Source of the DNA: Gemmatimonadales bacterium
GTDB lineage: Bacteria > Gemmatimonadota > Gemmatimonadetes > Gemmatimonadales > GWC2-71-9
Assembly: GCA_036500345.1 (NCBI GenBank)
Contig: DASYCE010000012.1
Location: 1 to 43,109 of the forward strand
Direction: 5' to 3'
DNA: 43,109 bases
Every line of letters begins with the position of its first letter. Within the stretch, counting starts at the first letter, position 1. Positions 15,351 through 24,500 of this stretch are shown here, in pieces. The notes beneath the pieces were generated by a model. That model was not told the origin of the DNA and searched no databases. It saw only the letters and a program-made list of their open reading frames with translations. Position numbers and translations under genes: made by a program.

Positions 15351-18011
15351 GTGTCCGACTCCGCGACTCCGCTGCTGGCGCAATACCGGGAAATCAAGGC
15401 GCGTCACACCAACGCGATCCTTTTTTTCCGGATGGGCGATTTCTATGAAATGTTCTACGACGACGCCCAGATCGCCGCGCGCGCCCTCAACATCACCCTG
15501 ACGGCTCGCGGGGACGGAGTGCCGCTGGCCGGCGTCCCGGTGAAGGCCGCCGCGGGATACCTCCGCCAGTTCATCGCCCAGGGCTACCGGGTCGCGATCT
15601 GCGAGCAGGTCGAGGACCCGAAGGTCGCCCGCGGCATCGTCAAGCGCGCCGTCGTCGAGACGATCACCCCCGGCGCCTTTCTCGACGAGGAATGGACGCC
15701 CGGCGCGCGCAACAACTGGCTGGTCGGGGTCCTCCCGGTCGAACACCAGGTCGGCGTCGCCGCGATCGATCTTTCGACCGGGGAATTCACCCTCGAAACG
15801 GTCCCCGCCGATGCGCTTGATGAAGTGATCTCGCGGCTCAATCCCGCTGAAGTGGTGGTGCCGGGCGACGCCAGGATCACGCTTGACGAAGCGACACTTC
15901 GCAGTGCGCGCGAGGCGTGGGAGTTCGACGGCGACCTCGGCTCCGAGGAACTCGCCCGCCGCTTCAATCTCGCGTCGCTCGACGGCCTCGGTCTCGCCGG
16001 CGGCGATCGCGCGGCCGTTGGCGCGGCAGGTGCCCTGCTCCGCTACATCGCCGAACTGCAGCCGAGCGGACTGCCGCACTTGGCGCGCCCGCAGGTGCGC
16101 CGCAGTGAAGAGCTGTGCTGGATCGACGAGATGACGCGCCGCAACCTCGAACTGGTGGAACCGCTTCGCGCCGGCGCGAAGGGCGTCACGCTGCTCGAAA
16201 CGCTCGACCGGACGGTGACGCCGATGGGCGCGCGTCTCCTGAGGCAGTGGATCGTCTCGCCGCTGCGTGATCCGGCGCGGATCACCGTCCGCCTTGATGC
16301 CGTCGACATTCTCGTCGCGGCGGGGCGCGCCCGCGCCGGTCTCCGCGAGGCACTCGACGGCGTGCGCGACGTGGAGCGTCTCGCCGCGCGTGCCGCCTCG
16401 GGCCGTGCGACGCCGCGCGAACTCGGCGCCCTGCGCGATTCCCTGCAACGGCTGCCACAGGTGCATTCCTCGCTCACCGATCTCGCGTCGCTCTCCACCA
16501 CGCGATCGTCGGACTCGATGGCGCTCCTGCCGCACGCCGCCGCAACGCTTGACCCGCTGACCGACCTTGCAGCAGAACTCGGACGCGCACTGGTCGAACG
16601 GCCGCCGGCTGCGCTCGCCGATGGCGACGTCATCGTGGCGGGATATGATGCCGAACTCGACGAGGTGCGCGCGCTCCGCGAAAACGGCAAGCGGGCGCTG
16701 GCCAGCATTCAGCAGCGCGAACGCGAGCGGACCGGGATTCAGTCGCTCAAGGTCGGCTACAACAAGGTGTTCGGGTACTACATCGAAGTGACGCACGCCA
16801 ACACCGCGTCGGTCCCCGCAGACTACGAACGGCGACAGACGTTGAGCGGCGCCGAGCGCTACGCGACGCCCGAACTCAAGGAATACGAAACCCGCGTCCT
16901 CGGCGCCGAGGAGCGGATCGCCGAGCAGGAGTCGGCGCTGTTCACCGCGTTGCGCAACCGCGTCGGCCGGGAGATCGATCGCATCCAGCGGACGGCGCAA
17001 CTCCTCGCCCGCATTGACGTCGTCGCGGCGCTGGCCGAGGTGGCGGCCACCCAGCAGTACACCAGGCCGGTGGTCCACGACGGCTTCGGCCTCAGGCTCA
17101 CGGCGTCGCGGCATCCGGTGATCGAACGGATGATGGCGCGCGAGCGGTTCGTCCCCAATGACGTGCGGTTCGACGAGGCGGCGCGGGTGCTGCTCGTGAC
17201 CGGGCCCAACATGGCCGGCAAGAGCACCATTCTGCGGCAGATCGGCCTCTGCGTGCTGCTGGCGCAGATCGGTTCATTCGTGCCGGCGGCCGAGGCGGAG
17301 ATTGGCGTCGCCGATCGCCTTTTCACGCGGGTCGGCGCGAGCGACAACCTGGCGCGCGGACAGTCGACCTTCATGGTCGAGATGAGCGAGACCAGCGCGA
17401 TCCTGCACAACGCGACCGCGCAATCGCTGGTACTGCTCGACGAGATCGGGCGCGGCACCAGCACCTATGATGGCGTCGCCATCGCATGGGCGGTGACCGA
17501 GCATCTGCACGACCGGATCGGCTGCCGCACCATGTTCGCCACGCACTACCACGAGCTGATGCAGCTGCCGGAAAAGCTGGCGCATGCGCGCAATCTCAAT
17601 GTCGCGGTGCGGGAGACCGACAAGGGGATCGTTTTCCTGCACCGCCTCGAGGCGGGCGGGACCGATCGATCGTACGGCATTCACGTCGCGCATCTCGCCG
17701 GGCTCCCCGGCAGCGTGGTCAATCGGGCCAGGGAGGTCCTTGTCACGCTCGAGGGCGATCACCGGGTAGTCGCCGGTGCGCCGCCGCGCGATGCCGACCC
17801 GGCGCAGCCCTCGCTCTTCGATGGTGCATCCGGTTCGTCGCCACGATCTCGTGATGCGCAGCCGCGCGATTTGTCCCCGAGCGACCAGCGGGCGATCACC
17901 CTCGCCCTCCGCCTCCGCGGCCTCGATCCCAACACGATGACGCCGATTCAGGCGCTGCAGGAGCTGGCGCGGATTCGCGACGAACTCGAAGATGCCCCGC
18001 CGCCAGCGTGA
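15351..18011 (+). CDS. mutS: DNA mismatch repair ATPase MutS
   Basis: This 886-residue protein has full MutS architecture. Domain I has the mismatch-probing FRMGDFYEMFYDDA (Phe-x-Glu motif, residues about 26-40), followed by connector, core and clamp domains. The ABC ATPase domain has Walker A GPNMAGKST (about residue 618), DNLARGQSTFMVEM signature region and Walker B LLDEIGRGTSTYDG, then the ATHYHEL switch. A C-terminal helix-turn-helix region ends in PIQALQELARIRDEL. It recognises mispaired bases and recruits MutL; mutL is not in this window. The start is GTG 15351. Confidence 0.98.
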   Translation: MSDSATPLLAQYREIKARHTNAILFFRMGDFYEMFYDDAQIAARALNITLTARGDGVPLAGVPVKAAAGYLRQFIAQGYRVAICEQVEDPKVARGIVKRAVVETITPGAFLDEEWTPGARNNWLVGVLPVEHQVGVAAIDLSTGEFTLETVPADALDEVISRLNPAEVVVPGDARITLDEATLRSAREAWEFDGDLGSEELARRFNLASLDGLGLAGGDRAAVGAAGALLRYIAELQPSGLPHLARPQVRRSEELCWIDEMTRRNLELVEPLRAGAKGVTLLETLDRTVTPMGARLLRQWIVSPLRDPARITVRLDAVDILVAAGRARAGLREALDGVRDVERLAARAASGRATPRELGALRDSLQRLPQVHSSLTDLASLSTTRSSDSMALLPHAAATLDPLTDLAAELGRALVERPPAALADGDVIVAGYDAELDEVRALRENGKRALASIQQRERERTGIQSLKVGYNKVFGYYIEVTHANTASVPADYERRQTLSGAERYATPELKEYETRVLGAEERIAEQESALFTALRNRVGREIDRIQRTAQLLARIDVVAALAEVAATQQYTRPVVHDGFGLRLTASRHPVIERMMARERFVPNDVRFDEAARVLLVTGPNMAGKSTILRQIGLCVLLAQIGSFVPAAEAEIGVADRLFTRVGASDNLARGQSTFMVEMSETSAILHNATAQSLVLLDEIGRGTSTYDGVAIAWAVTEHLHDRIGCRTMFATHYHELMQLPEKLAHARNLNVAVRETDKGIVFLHRLEAGGTDRSYGIHVAHLAGLPGSVVNRAREVLVTLEGDHRVVAGAPPRDADPAQPSLFDGASGSSPRSRDAQPRDLSPSDQRAITLALRLRGLDPNTMTPIQALQELARIRDELEDAPPPA

Positions 18012-18027
18012 ATCGAAGCGACCGCAC

Positions 18028-18033
18028 TATTCT
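18028..18033 (+). promoter_or_regulatory. -10-like hexamer of TonB-type lipoprotein gene (leaderless type)
   Basis: TATTCT ends 6 nt before GTG 18040. It lies downstream of mutS and supports 18040 as the true start rather than the in-frame ATG 17992 inside mutS. Confidence 0.45.
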
Positions 18034-18039
18034 TCCCCG

Positions 18040-18420
18040 GTGCGAACTGCATCGTTGTGCGCGCTCGCCTCACTCGCCGCCGCCTGCCGGCAAGCGCCGC
18101 CCGCCGACACCATCACGCCAGCGGTGCTCGTCTCGGGCGACTCCTCGATTCCGTATCCGCCCGATCTCTATGCGCAGCGTGTCGAGGGCGCGGTAATGCT
18201 CTACGTCGTGGTCGACTCGTCCGGCGCGGTGGTGCGTGACTCCACTCGCGTCACCAGGTCGAGCGGCCATGCGGCGTTCGATGCTGCCGCGCTGCAGGCG
18301 GCGCCCCGCCTCCGCTTCACGCCGGCATTTCGCGGCACGGTCCCGGTGGCCGCCCCGATCAAGGTTCCGATCCGGTTCACCCTTCCCGATTCCCTTCGCA
18401 GGTCATCCGGCACGCATTGA
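18040..18420 (+). CDS. Lipoprotein with TonB C-terminal-like domain
   Basis: This 126-residue protein begins at GTG 18040 with a lipoprotein signal (MRTASLCALASLAAAC, lipobox LAAAC). The rest is one TonB_C-like domain: YPPDLYAQRVEGAVMLYVVV, DSSG, HAAFDAAALQAAPRLRFTPA and VPIRFTLP. Like the gene at 3017-3889 it is a TonB_C module without the usual transmembrane anchor and Pro-rich spacer; lipidation would tether it to a membrane. No ExbB/ExbD is near. The stop TGA shares its A with the ATG of the cystathionine beta-synthase gene, so the two are probably translated from one mRNA. Confidence 0.75.
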   Translation: MRTASLCALASLAAACRQAPPADTITPAVLVSGDSSIPYPPDLYAQRVEGAVMLYVVVDSSGAVVRDSTRVTRSSGHAAFDAAALQAAPRLRFTPAFRGTVPVAAPIKVPIRFTLPDSLRRSSGTH

Positions 18421-19805
18421 TGGCACACAATCTCCGCCCGTACGACTCGGTCCTCGACACGATCGGCTGGACCCCGATGATCCGCCTCGCCCGCATCGGC
18501 CGCGGCATCAGGACGCCGATCCTCGGCAAGGCCGAGTATGCCAATCCCGGCGGATCGGTGAAAGACCGCATCGGACTCGCGATCATCGAGGGTGCGGAAC
18601 GCTCCGGCGCGCTCAAGCCGGGTGGCGTGATCGTCGAGGGGACCGGTGGCAACACCGGCGTCGGCCTTGCGGTCGCCGCGGCGATCAAGGGATATCGCTG
18701 CATCTTCACGATGCCCGACAAAATGAGCCAGGAAAAAGTGCGCCTGCTCAAGGCGTATGGTGCCGAAGTGGTCACGACGCCGACCGCAGTGCCGCCGGAT
18801 CACCCCGAGAACTACATCATGAAGGCGAAACAGATCGCCCATGACACCCCTGGAGCGATCCTCGCCAACCAGTTCTACAATCCGCTCAATCCGGAGGCGC
18901 ATTACGCCACGACCGGCCCGGAGATCTGGGAGCAGACCGCCGGCAAGGTGACGCATTTCGTCGCCGGCGCCGGGACCGGCGGGACCGTGAGCGGCGTCGG
19001 GAAGTATCTCAAGGAAAAGAATCCATCGATCAGGATCATCGCCGGCGATCCTGCTGGCTCGCTCTACGCCGGCTATTTCAGGACCCACGAGCTCGGCGGC
19101 GACGGCGCGCCGTACAAGGTCGAGGGGATGGGCGGCGACAAGGTCCCGACGACACTCTGGTGGGATGTGATCGACGAATTCCGCACCGTCGCCGACAAGG
19201 ATTCGATGGCAATGGCGCGCCGGCTTGCGCGCGAGGAAGGGATTCTCGCCGGAGGCTCGACCGGTCTCAACCTCCACGTCGCGCTCGCCGTGGCGCGCGA
19301 ACTCAACGATCCCGATGCCTGCGTCGTGGTGATCCTCGCCGACACCGGCGAACGCTATCTCTCCAAGGTGTTCAACGACGCGTGGCTGCAGGAGAACCAG
19401 CTCCTCGACGCACCGCGTGCCACGGTTTCCGATTTGCTGCGCCGCCGCTCGCCCGATGCCCCCGCGCTGGTCCAGGTGGCACCCGCGGCGCAGGTGCGCC
19501 AGGCGCTCAACCTCATGGGAACGTTTGGTGTCTCGCAGCTTCCGGTGATCGAGGCCGGAACGTGCGTCGGATCGCTGGTGGAAAACTCGCTGATGACCGC
19601 AGCGCTGGAGGACCCGTCGCTGCTCGATCGCGCCGTACGCGATGTGATGGAAGCGCCGTTCCCGCTGGTCGAGGCGACCCTGACACTCGATCGCCTGGCG
19701 CCGATGCTGACACGTGAGACGCCGGCAGCACTCGTCGCCGAACATGGGGCGCTGCTGGGAATTGTCTCGCGCTACGACGTATTGCAGCTCATGATCGGGC
19801 GCTAG
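18420..19805 (+). CDS. Cystathionine beta-synthase (PLP domain + CBS pair)
   Basis: This is a 461-residue protein. Residues 1-325 are a fold-type II PLP enzyme: GWTPMIRL, the PLP lysine in ANPGGSVKDRIG (Lys48), substrate loop EGTGGNTGVGLA and phosphate-binding GAGTGGTVSGVG, then GGSTGLN. Residues about 335-455 form two CBS domains ending in IVSRYDVLQLM. This layout is that of cystathionine beta-synthase, making cystathionine from serine and homocysteine; cysteine synthase activity cannot be excluded. The start ATG shares an A with the preceding stop (TGATG). Confidence 0.93.
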   Translation: MAHNLRPYDSVLDTIGWTPMIRLARIGRGIRTPILGKAEYANPGGSVKDRIGLAIIEGAERSGALKPGGVIVEGTGGNTGVGLAVAAAIKGYRCIFTMPDKMSQEKVRLLKAYGAEVVTTPTAVPPDHPENYIMKAKQIAHDTPGAILANQFYNPLNPEAHYATTGPEIWEQTAGKVTHFVAGAGTGGTVSGVGKYLKEKNPSIRIIAGDPAGSLYAGYFRTHELGGDGAPYKVEGMGGDKVPTTLWWDVIDEFRTVADKDSMAMARRLAREEGILAGGSTGLNLHVALAVARELNDPDACVVVILADTGERYLSKVFNDAWLQENQLLDAPRATVSDLLRRRSPDAPALVQVAPAAQVRQALNLMGTFGVSQLPVIEAGTCVGSLVENSLMTAALEDPSLLDRAVRDVMEAPFPLVEATLTLDRLAPMLTRETPAALVAEHGALLGIVSRYDVLQLMIGR

Positions 19806-19836
19806 CGCGCCTCGCCATTCCGCGACACCCAGCGGC

Positions 19837-19842
19837 TACCTT
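19837..19842 (+). promoter_or_regulatory. -10-like hexamer of ddl (leaderless type)
   Basis: TACCTT ends 6 nt before ATG 19849 and 3 nt before the alternative ATG 19846. The spacing favours 19849. No Shine-Dalgarno is present. Confidence 0.4.
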
Positions 19843-19848
19843 TCGATG

Positions 19849-20859
19849 ATGAAGATCTGTGTCCTCACCGGCGGCTCGTCGGCCGAGCGTGACGTCGCGT
19901 TCGCGTCGGCGGCACAGGTCGTTGCAGCGTTGCGACGCCGGGGCCATGAGGTCACCGTCGCCGATTCCACGACCGGCATTCTTGATTCCGCGGGTGAATC
20001 GCGGTTGCTGGTCCCGCTGGTCAGGATCGCGCCCCCCGACGTGCAGGAGCTCGCGGCACTCGCCGCCGCCGAACGGCGTATTCTCTTTGGCGGGCTGCTC
20101 GGCGAGCCGGCACTCCGCGACGCCGATGTCATCTTTCTGGGGCTGCACGGTGGACGTGGCGAGGATGGAACGGTCCAGGCGCTCCTCGAAACCGCCGGAA
20201 TTCGTTACACCGGTGCAGGGCCGCTCGGGAGCGGCGTCGCCATGGACAAGGACCTCACCAAGCGACTCTTCCTCCAGGCGGAGGTGCTGACCGCGGCGTG
20301 GTTGATGGCCCCGGTGACAGCCGCCGAAGTCGACCGGGAACTCGACTGGCCGGTCGTGGTGAAACCTGGGAGCCAGGGGTCCACCGTAGGGTTGACGGTC
20401 GTCCGCGATCCGGCTGGGCTCGCCGCGGCGATCGCGGAGGCGGGGCGCCACGACGACGAGGTGATGGTGGAAGCGTTCGTACCGGGTCGTGAACTGACCG
20501 TGGGCATTCTGGGCGACGATGCGTTGGCGGTCGGGGAGATCATCCCGCGCCACGAACTCTTTGATTATGAGTGCAAGTACACGCCCGGCATGTCCCAGGA
20601 GATCTTCCCGGCGGAGATCCCGGACGCGCTGGCAGAGGAAGTACGTGAAATCGCGTTGCGCGCGCATGATGCGCTCAAGCTCGAGGGGTATTCCCGGGTG
20701 GACTTCCGGCTGACCGACGACCATCAACTCTTCTGTCTCGAGGTCAACACCCTTCCCGGGATGACCGCGACGTCGTTGATGCCGCAGTCCGCGGCGGCGG
20801 TCGGAATCGATTTTGCAACGCTGTGCGAGCGGATCTGCGAACTGGCGGTCGAAGGATGA
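19849..20859 (+). CDS. ddl: D-alanine--D-alanine ligase
   Basis: This 336-residue ATP-grasp enzyme joins two D-Ala for peptidoglycan precursors. Visible are the N-terminal CVLTGGSSAERDVAFASA, LGLHGGRGEDGTVQALLE, ATP-grasp KPGSQGSTVGLTVV, EAFVPGRELTVGIL and the metal-binding and C-terminal EVNTLPGMTATSLMPQSAAA. I chose ATG 19849 over 19846 because of the TACCTT element. murC/F or ftsQ are not adjacent, so ddl is outside the usual cell-wall cluster here; it is followed by a rhomboid gene. Confidence 0.97.
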   Translation: MKICVLTGGSSAERDVAFASAAQVVAALRRRGHEVTVADSTTGILDSAGESRLLVPLVRIAPPDVQELAALAAAERRILFGGLLGEPALRDADVIFLGLHGGRGEDGTVQALLETAGIRYTGAGPLGSGVAMDKDLTKRLFLQAEVLTAAWLMAPVTAAEVDRELDWPVVVKPGSQGSTVGLTVVRDPAGLAAAIAEAGRHDDEVMVEAFVPGRELTVGILGDDALAVGEIIPRHELFDYECKYTPGMSQEIFPAEIPDALAEEVREIALRAHDALKLEGYSRVDFRLTDDHQLFCLEVNTLPGMTATSLMPQSAAAVGIDFATLCERICELAVEG

Positions 20860-20877
20860 TGCAGGATGGGAGGGGCG

Positions 20878-21735
20878 ATGAGTGATACCGCACCGCGGAT
20901 CACGCCATGGGTAGGTCGCCTGCTGGCGGTCAACGCCGTCATCCTGCTATTGCAGGAAACGGTCTTCACCTCCGACTACCTGACCCAGCTCCTGTCGTTC
21001 GATCCCGGCCTCGCGATCGCCCGGCCGTGGACCTTCTTCAGCTACATGTTCGTCCACGCCGGCCTCTGGCATCTCGCCGGCAATGCTCTGGCACTCTTCG
21101 TCTTCGGACCGACCGTCGAACGGCGGCTCGGATCCTCGACCTTCATCGTCTACTACCTGTATTGCGGCATCGGTGCCGCGATCGGCGCGCTTGCGTTGCA
21201 GTCGCTCGGGATCGATGTCGGTTCCTTCATCGGGGCATCCGGCGCCATTCTCGGCGTGGCGTACGCCTTTGCGAGGATGGTTCCTGACGCGCCGCTCCTC
21301 GTCTTTCCGCTTCCGGTCCCGATCCGCGCCAAGTGGTTGATCGCGATGCTGGCGGCGTACGATACCGTCGGGCTCTTCTTTCTCCACGATCACATTGCGC
21401 ACGGCGCCCACCTCGCCGGGCTCGCGTCGGGGATCTTCTACTTCGTGCTGCGCGGGATCGCGCGCCCTGCCGGACCGATGCCGCTCCCCACGATGCGGCC
21501 GCGCGTTCCGGTGGTCGCCCGCGGCGCCGGGAGCGAGCATCAGCCTGCAATCGCTGCCCGGAAGGCGCCCGCCACGCCGGAGCCGACGCGCGAGACCAAG
21601 GGCCGCAGCGATGAAACCGCAGAAATCGATCGGGTCCTCGACAAGATCAGCGCGACCGGGATCGAGTCGCTGACGACCGAGGAGCGTCGCTTCCTCGACG
21701 CGGTCGCTCGCCGTCGGCGCGATCCGCCCCACTGA
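20878..21735 (+). CDS. Rhomboid-family intramembrane serine protease
   Basis: This is a 285-residue protein with six predicted transmembrane helices. HAGLWHLAGNALAL holds the conserved H-x-x-x-N pattern, GASGAILGVAYAF contains the nucleophile Ser, and AHGAHLAGLASG contains the catalytic His, so the Ser-His dyad is present. The cytosolic tail ends with a short domain (EIDRVLDKISATGIESLTTE and beyond) resembling DUF6576 of other rhomboids. ATG 20878 is preceded by Shine-Dalgarno GGAGGGG; an ATG at 20866 lies before it. It cuts transmembrane substrates; which ones is unknown. Confidence 0.92.
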   Translation: MSDTAPRITPWVGRLLAVNAVILLLQETVFTSDYLTQLLSFDPGLAIARPWTFFSYMFVHAGLWHLAGNALALFVFGPTVERRLGSSTFIVYYLYCGIGAAIGALALQSLGIDVGSFIGASGAILGVAYAFARMVPDAPLLVFPLPVPIRAKWLIAMLAAYDTVGLFFLHDHIAHGAHLAGLASGIFYFVLRGIARPAGPMPLPTMRPRVPVVARGAGSEHQPAIAARKAPATPEPTRETKGRSDETAEIDRVLDKISATGIESLTTEERRFLDAVARRRRDPPH

Positions 21736-21737
21736 CA

Positions 21738-22547
21738 GTGATCGTCGATCTCGTCTCACCGTGGATGGCGGCGGTAGAGGCGAGCGACACGGTTCGCGCG
21801 CGGCAGGAGTTCCGCGCTCGCCACGCGCCGCTGCTCGACCTGATCCGCCAGCAGCGCGTTCCGCATCTCACCGAGTTGCCGCTTTCCGATGACCGACCTT
21901 CGCTGCGCTTGATCCGCGAACGCGCCACCGACCCCGGCACGTTCGCGACGCTGACAGACACCGTGGCGCGTGCATCGGCGCACGGCGCCGACGGATGCCA
22001 ATCGGTCATCCTCCTTCCCGCCGGCGCCGGCGACGCTCCCGCAGAAGCACTTCCCGGGCTGGGCGGGACCGTCGTCGCGTTCATCGCCGCAGATCCGTTA
22101 TCGGACGCGGATCTCGTGGCAATCCTGCTCGCCATCGCATCGCTGACGCGGTGGGAACGGGTGCATCGATGGAGCGGCGCGTGGAATCGCTGGGAGGCGG
22201 CCAGGGACTATCCACTCCGCGAGTGGATCTACAACGCAGGGCTCGGCCTGCATCTGGCGCTGAGTGTTCTTGCGATCGAAGCCCACCAGGCGATGGCGCT
22301 CAGCCGCACGACCTTCGCACGACTGCGCCAGCAGGAGAAGGTGTTGATGGCGCGGATCGATGGCGATCTCGATCAGCGTGGAACCGGCCTGGTGATGCGG
22401 TGGTTGGTGCCATCAGCGCCGAGATCACTGAGGACCGTCGACGGCGTCACGCTGCCGCCGATGGCCGGACACTATCTCGCGTGGCGGCTGGTATCGCCCC
22501 GCGTCGCGCGAGCGGGGTTGCGCGACGCAATGCTTCTCGGCGCTTGA
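21738..22547 (+). CDS. Protein of unknown function, possibly degenerate DUF2268-like
   Basis: This 269-residue protein has a GTG start 3 bp after the rhomboid stop and is likely translated from the same mRNA. I do not recognise it with certainty. Two blocks recall DUF2268-type putative metalloproteases: VILLPAGAGDAPAEAL before a strand VVAFIAADP, and LREWIYNAGLGLHLALSVL, where such proteins have a second-metal-ligand Glu region. The expected HExxH is absent (the corresponding helix reads LTRWERVHRW). No signal peptide or clear membrane helix is seen. Confidence 0.6.
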   Translation: MIVDLVSPWMAAVEASDTVRARQEFRARHAPLLDLIRQQRVPHLTELPLSDDRPSLRLIRERATDPGTFATLTDTVARASAHGADGCQSVILLPAGAGDAPAEALPGLGGTVVAFIAADPLSDADLVAILLAIASLTRWERVHRWSGAWNRWEAARDYPLREWIYNAGLGLHLALSVLAIEAHQAMALSRTTFARLRQQEKVLMARIDGDLDQRGTGLVMRWLVPSAPRSLRTVDGVTLPPMAGHYLAWRLVSPRVARAGLRDAMLLGA

Positions 22548-22576
22548 GCGCGGCGCTCAGGTCACTTTTTCTTTTT
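22545..22576 (+). terminator. Intrinsic terminator after the ddl-rhomboid run
   Basis: Stem TGAGCG (22545-22550) pairs with CGCTCA (22554-22559) with a 3-nt loop, followed by a T-rich tract (22566-22576) that doubles as the Lys codons at the yidC 3' end. It would end plus-strand transcription at the convergent junction with yidC. Confidence 0.6.
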
Positions 22577-24262
22577 CGGAGCCGGGGCGGGAGGCGGCTG
22601 CATGGTACGCCGCTCCTTCATCACCAGCCACTGCTGTGGAATCGACGTGAGGTTCTGGATCGCGTAGTACAGGTTCAATCCCGATGCGAATCTCGCGAAG
22701 ATCACCAGCATGACGACTGGCATCATCCACGTCATCATCTTCGCCTGCGGATTCGGCGGCAGCCCCATCTGGCCGATCCGCGACACCGCATACATCGACG
22801 CCGCCATCAGGATCGGGATCAGGTACAGCGGATCGGCACGGGAAAGATCGGTCATCCAGAGGAATGACACCCCGCGCACTTCAATCGAATACTGGAGCAC
22901 GAAGAAGACCGCGACGAGCACCGGATACGGCAGCAGCATCGGCCAGCACCCGCCCAGCGGATTGACCTTGTGTTCCTTGTAGACCTTGAAGGTCTCCTGC
23001 TGCAGCACCTGCGGATTGTCCTTGTACCGCTCCTGCAGTGACGTCAGGATCGGCTGGACCGCCTGCATTCGCGCCATCGACCGCATCGATGAGCGGCTCA
23101 GCGGCCACATCAGGATGCGCACCAGCAGGCCGAACAGGATGATCACCATCCCGTAGCCGAGACCGAGTGCGTTGTGCATCCAGACGAAAATCGCGCGGAC
23201 CCAGACGGCAAATGGCCGGATCACGGGGCGCAGCCACGACCATCCGTATGGATTCACGTCGTCGAAGTCGTGTCCCATCCGATGCAGGCGCGAGTATTCC
23301 ATCGGGCCGAGATAGAGGCGCCAGTGGAAGGCGCCGTCGGCCGGAATGGCGATCGATGCGGCGACGTGCGCGCGAACCGGGCGGCTCACGGTGTCCGACG
23401 GGAACGCCTGGAGACCGACGACATTCGGCTTGATCGTGGTGCCGCTCGAGTCGTACGAAAAGAGCCCCGCGACGAAGTATTTCGACTTCACGGCGATCCA
23501 CTCGAACGGGCCGCTCTGCTGGAACATCTGTCGCGGCTTCAGTTTCCCGAATAGCGTGAGCGATGTCTTCTCGAGCTTGGTGACGAGGCCGATCTGCGCG
23601 TTATCCGCGGCGGTCGCTTCGACCGGCCGGAAACCGTTGCCGAAATTGATCAGCAGCAGGCCGCCGGTCGGCCCAAGGCCGCTCACCTTGCCCGAACCGA
23701 TCACCTCGTAGTCGTCCGCGAGGAACTGATAGGTCAGGTCAATGGTGTAGTTCCCCGATTGACCGTGCAGGATCAGCGATGCTGGCGCCTCGAGCGAGTC
23801 GCCGCTGGCGGTGAAGTTGATCTGGTCGAGCCGGATCGTGTCGGTCCCGGCGATGAGCGTCCCGCCGAGCAGCCCGGCATCGGCCGGGAGGAGCTCCAGC
23901 GTGTCGCGGTGATCGCTCTCGGCCATCGACTGGTAGTGCAGCAAGCGGGACGAGACGATCACACCGCCGCGCGTCGAGACGGCGTACCGGTACAGCTTCG
24001 ACCGTACCACGACGGTGTCGGCGGGGCCGGACGCAGTCGTCAGTGCCGCAACGGCAGTGTCCGCGCCAGCGGGCTTGCTTGCCACCGTCCCGGCGGGCGA
24101 CGACACCGGCGTTGCTGCCGCCTGCGAAGCCTGCGTCGTGCTGACACTGTCGTGCCGGGTGAGCGCCCCCGCCTTCGGCGCAGATCGCTTGAGCAGAATG
24201 GTTGGCAACAGCGCGATGACCATGATCAGCGCGAGTGCCGACAACAGGCGACGATCGTTCAC
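22562..24262 (-). CDS. yidC: Membrane protein insertase YidC
   Basis: This 566-residue protein has an N-terminal membrane helix (SALALIMVIALLPTILL), a large beta-rich periplasmic domain (about residues 60-330), and the conserved Oxa1 core of five helices with GYGMVIILFGLLVRILMWPL, cited by its ends, WPMLLPYPVLVAVFFVLQ and MMTWMMPVVMLVIF. The C-terminal tail is Lys-rich (PKKKK). It inserts proteins into the inner membrane with or without SecYEG. It is in the standard cluster rpmH-rnpA-yidD-yidC, 15 bp after yidD. Its last codons also supply the T-tract of a terminator on the other strand. Confidence 0.97.
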   Translation of the reverse strand: MNDRRLLSALALIMVIALLPTILLKRSAPKAGALTRHDSVSTTQASQAAATPVSSPAGTVASKPAGADTAVAALTTASGPADTVVVRSKLYRYAVSTRGGVIVSSRLLHYQSMAESDHRDTLELLPADAGLLGGTLIAGTDTIRLDQINFTASGDSLEAPASLILHGQSGNYTIDLTYQFLADDYEVIGSGKVSGLGPTGGLLLINFGNGFRPVEATAADNAQIGLVTKLEKTSLTLFGKLKPRQMFQQSGPFEWIAVKSKYFVAGLFSYDSSGTTIKPNVVGLQAFPSDTVSRPVRAHVAASIAIPADGAFHWRLYLGPMEYSRLHRMGHDFDDVNPYGWSWLRPVIRPFAVWVRAIFVWMHNALGLGYGMVIILFGLLVRILMWPLSRSSMRSMARMQAVQPILTSLQERYKDNPQVLQQETFKVYKEHKVNPLGGCWPMLLPYPVLVAVFFVLQYSIEVRGVSFLWMTDLSRADPLYLIPILMAASMYAVSRIGQMGLPPNPQAKMMTWMMPVVMLVIFARFASGLNLYYAIQNLTSIPQQWLVMKERRTMQPPPAPAPKKKK

Positions 24263-24277
24263 GCGCCGCTCGCCACG

Positions 24278-24499
24278 TCAGGGAACTGGGTCATAACCGC
24301 CTGGATTCCAGGGATGGCACCGTGCGATGCGCTTGGCAGCGAGCCAGCCGCCGCGCAGTGCACCGTACCGGTCGATCGCGTCCAGCGCGTACCGCGAGCA
24401 CGAAGGCGTGAAGCGACACGACGGAGGGAACGCGGGAGAAATGAATCGCTGGTACCCGCGAATGCACAGGATGGCACCCCGCCGCGGCCACGTTGCCAT
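24278..24499 (-). CDS. yidD: Membrane-insertion efficiency factor YidD
   Basis: This 73-residue protein is Yid[21 protein letters not shown], then [19 protein letters not shown] and [17 protein letters not shown]. Three conserved Cys residues are present. It helps YidC-dependent insertion at the inner membrane face. I use ATG 24497-24499, which overlaps the rnpA stop region and has Shine-Dalgarno GGGAG at normal spacing; an ATG at 24538 in the same frame would add 13 residues inside rnpA. Confidence 0.92.
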   Translation of the reverse strand: MATWPRRGAILCIRGYQRFISPAFPPSCRFTPSCSRYALDAIDRYGALRGGWLAAKRIARCHPWNPGGYDPVP

Positions 24500-24500
24500 C

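Noticed and set aside
15336-17114. 592-codon minus-strand frame
   Set aside because: Antisense of mutS, produced by GC-rich codon use.
18201-19745. 514-codon minus-strand frame
   Set aside because: Antisense of the cystathionine beta-synthase gene; no domain visible.
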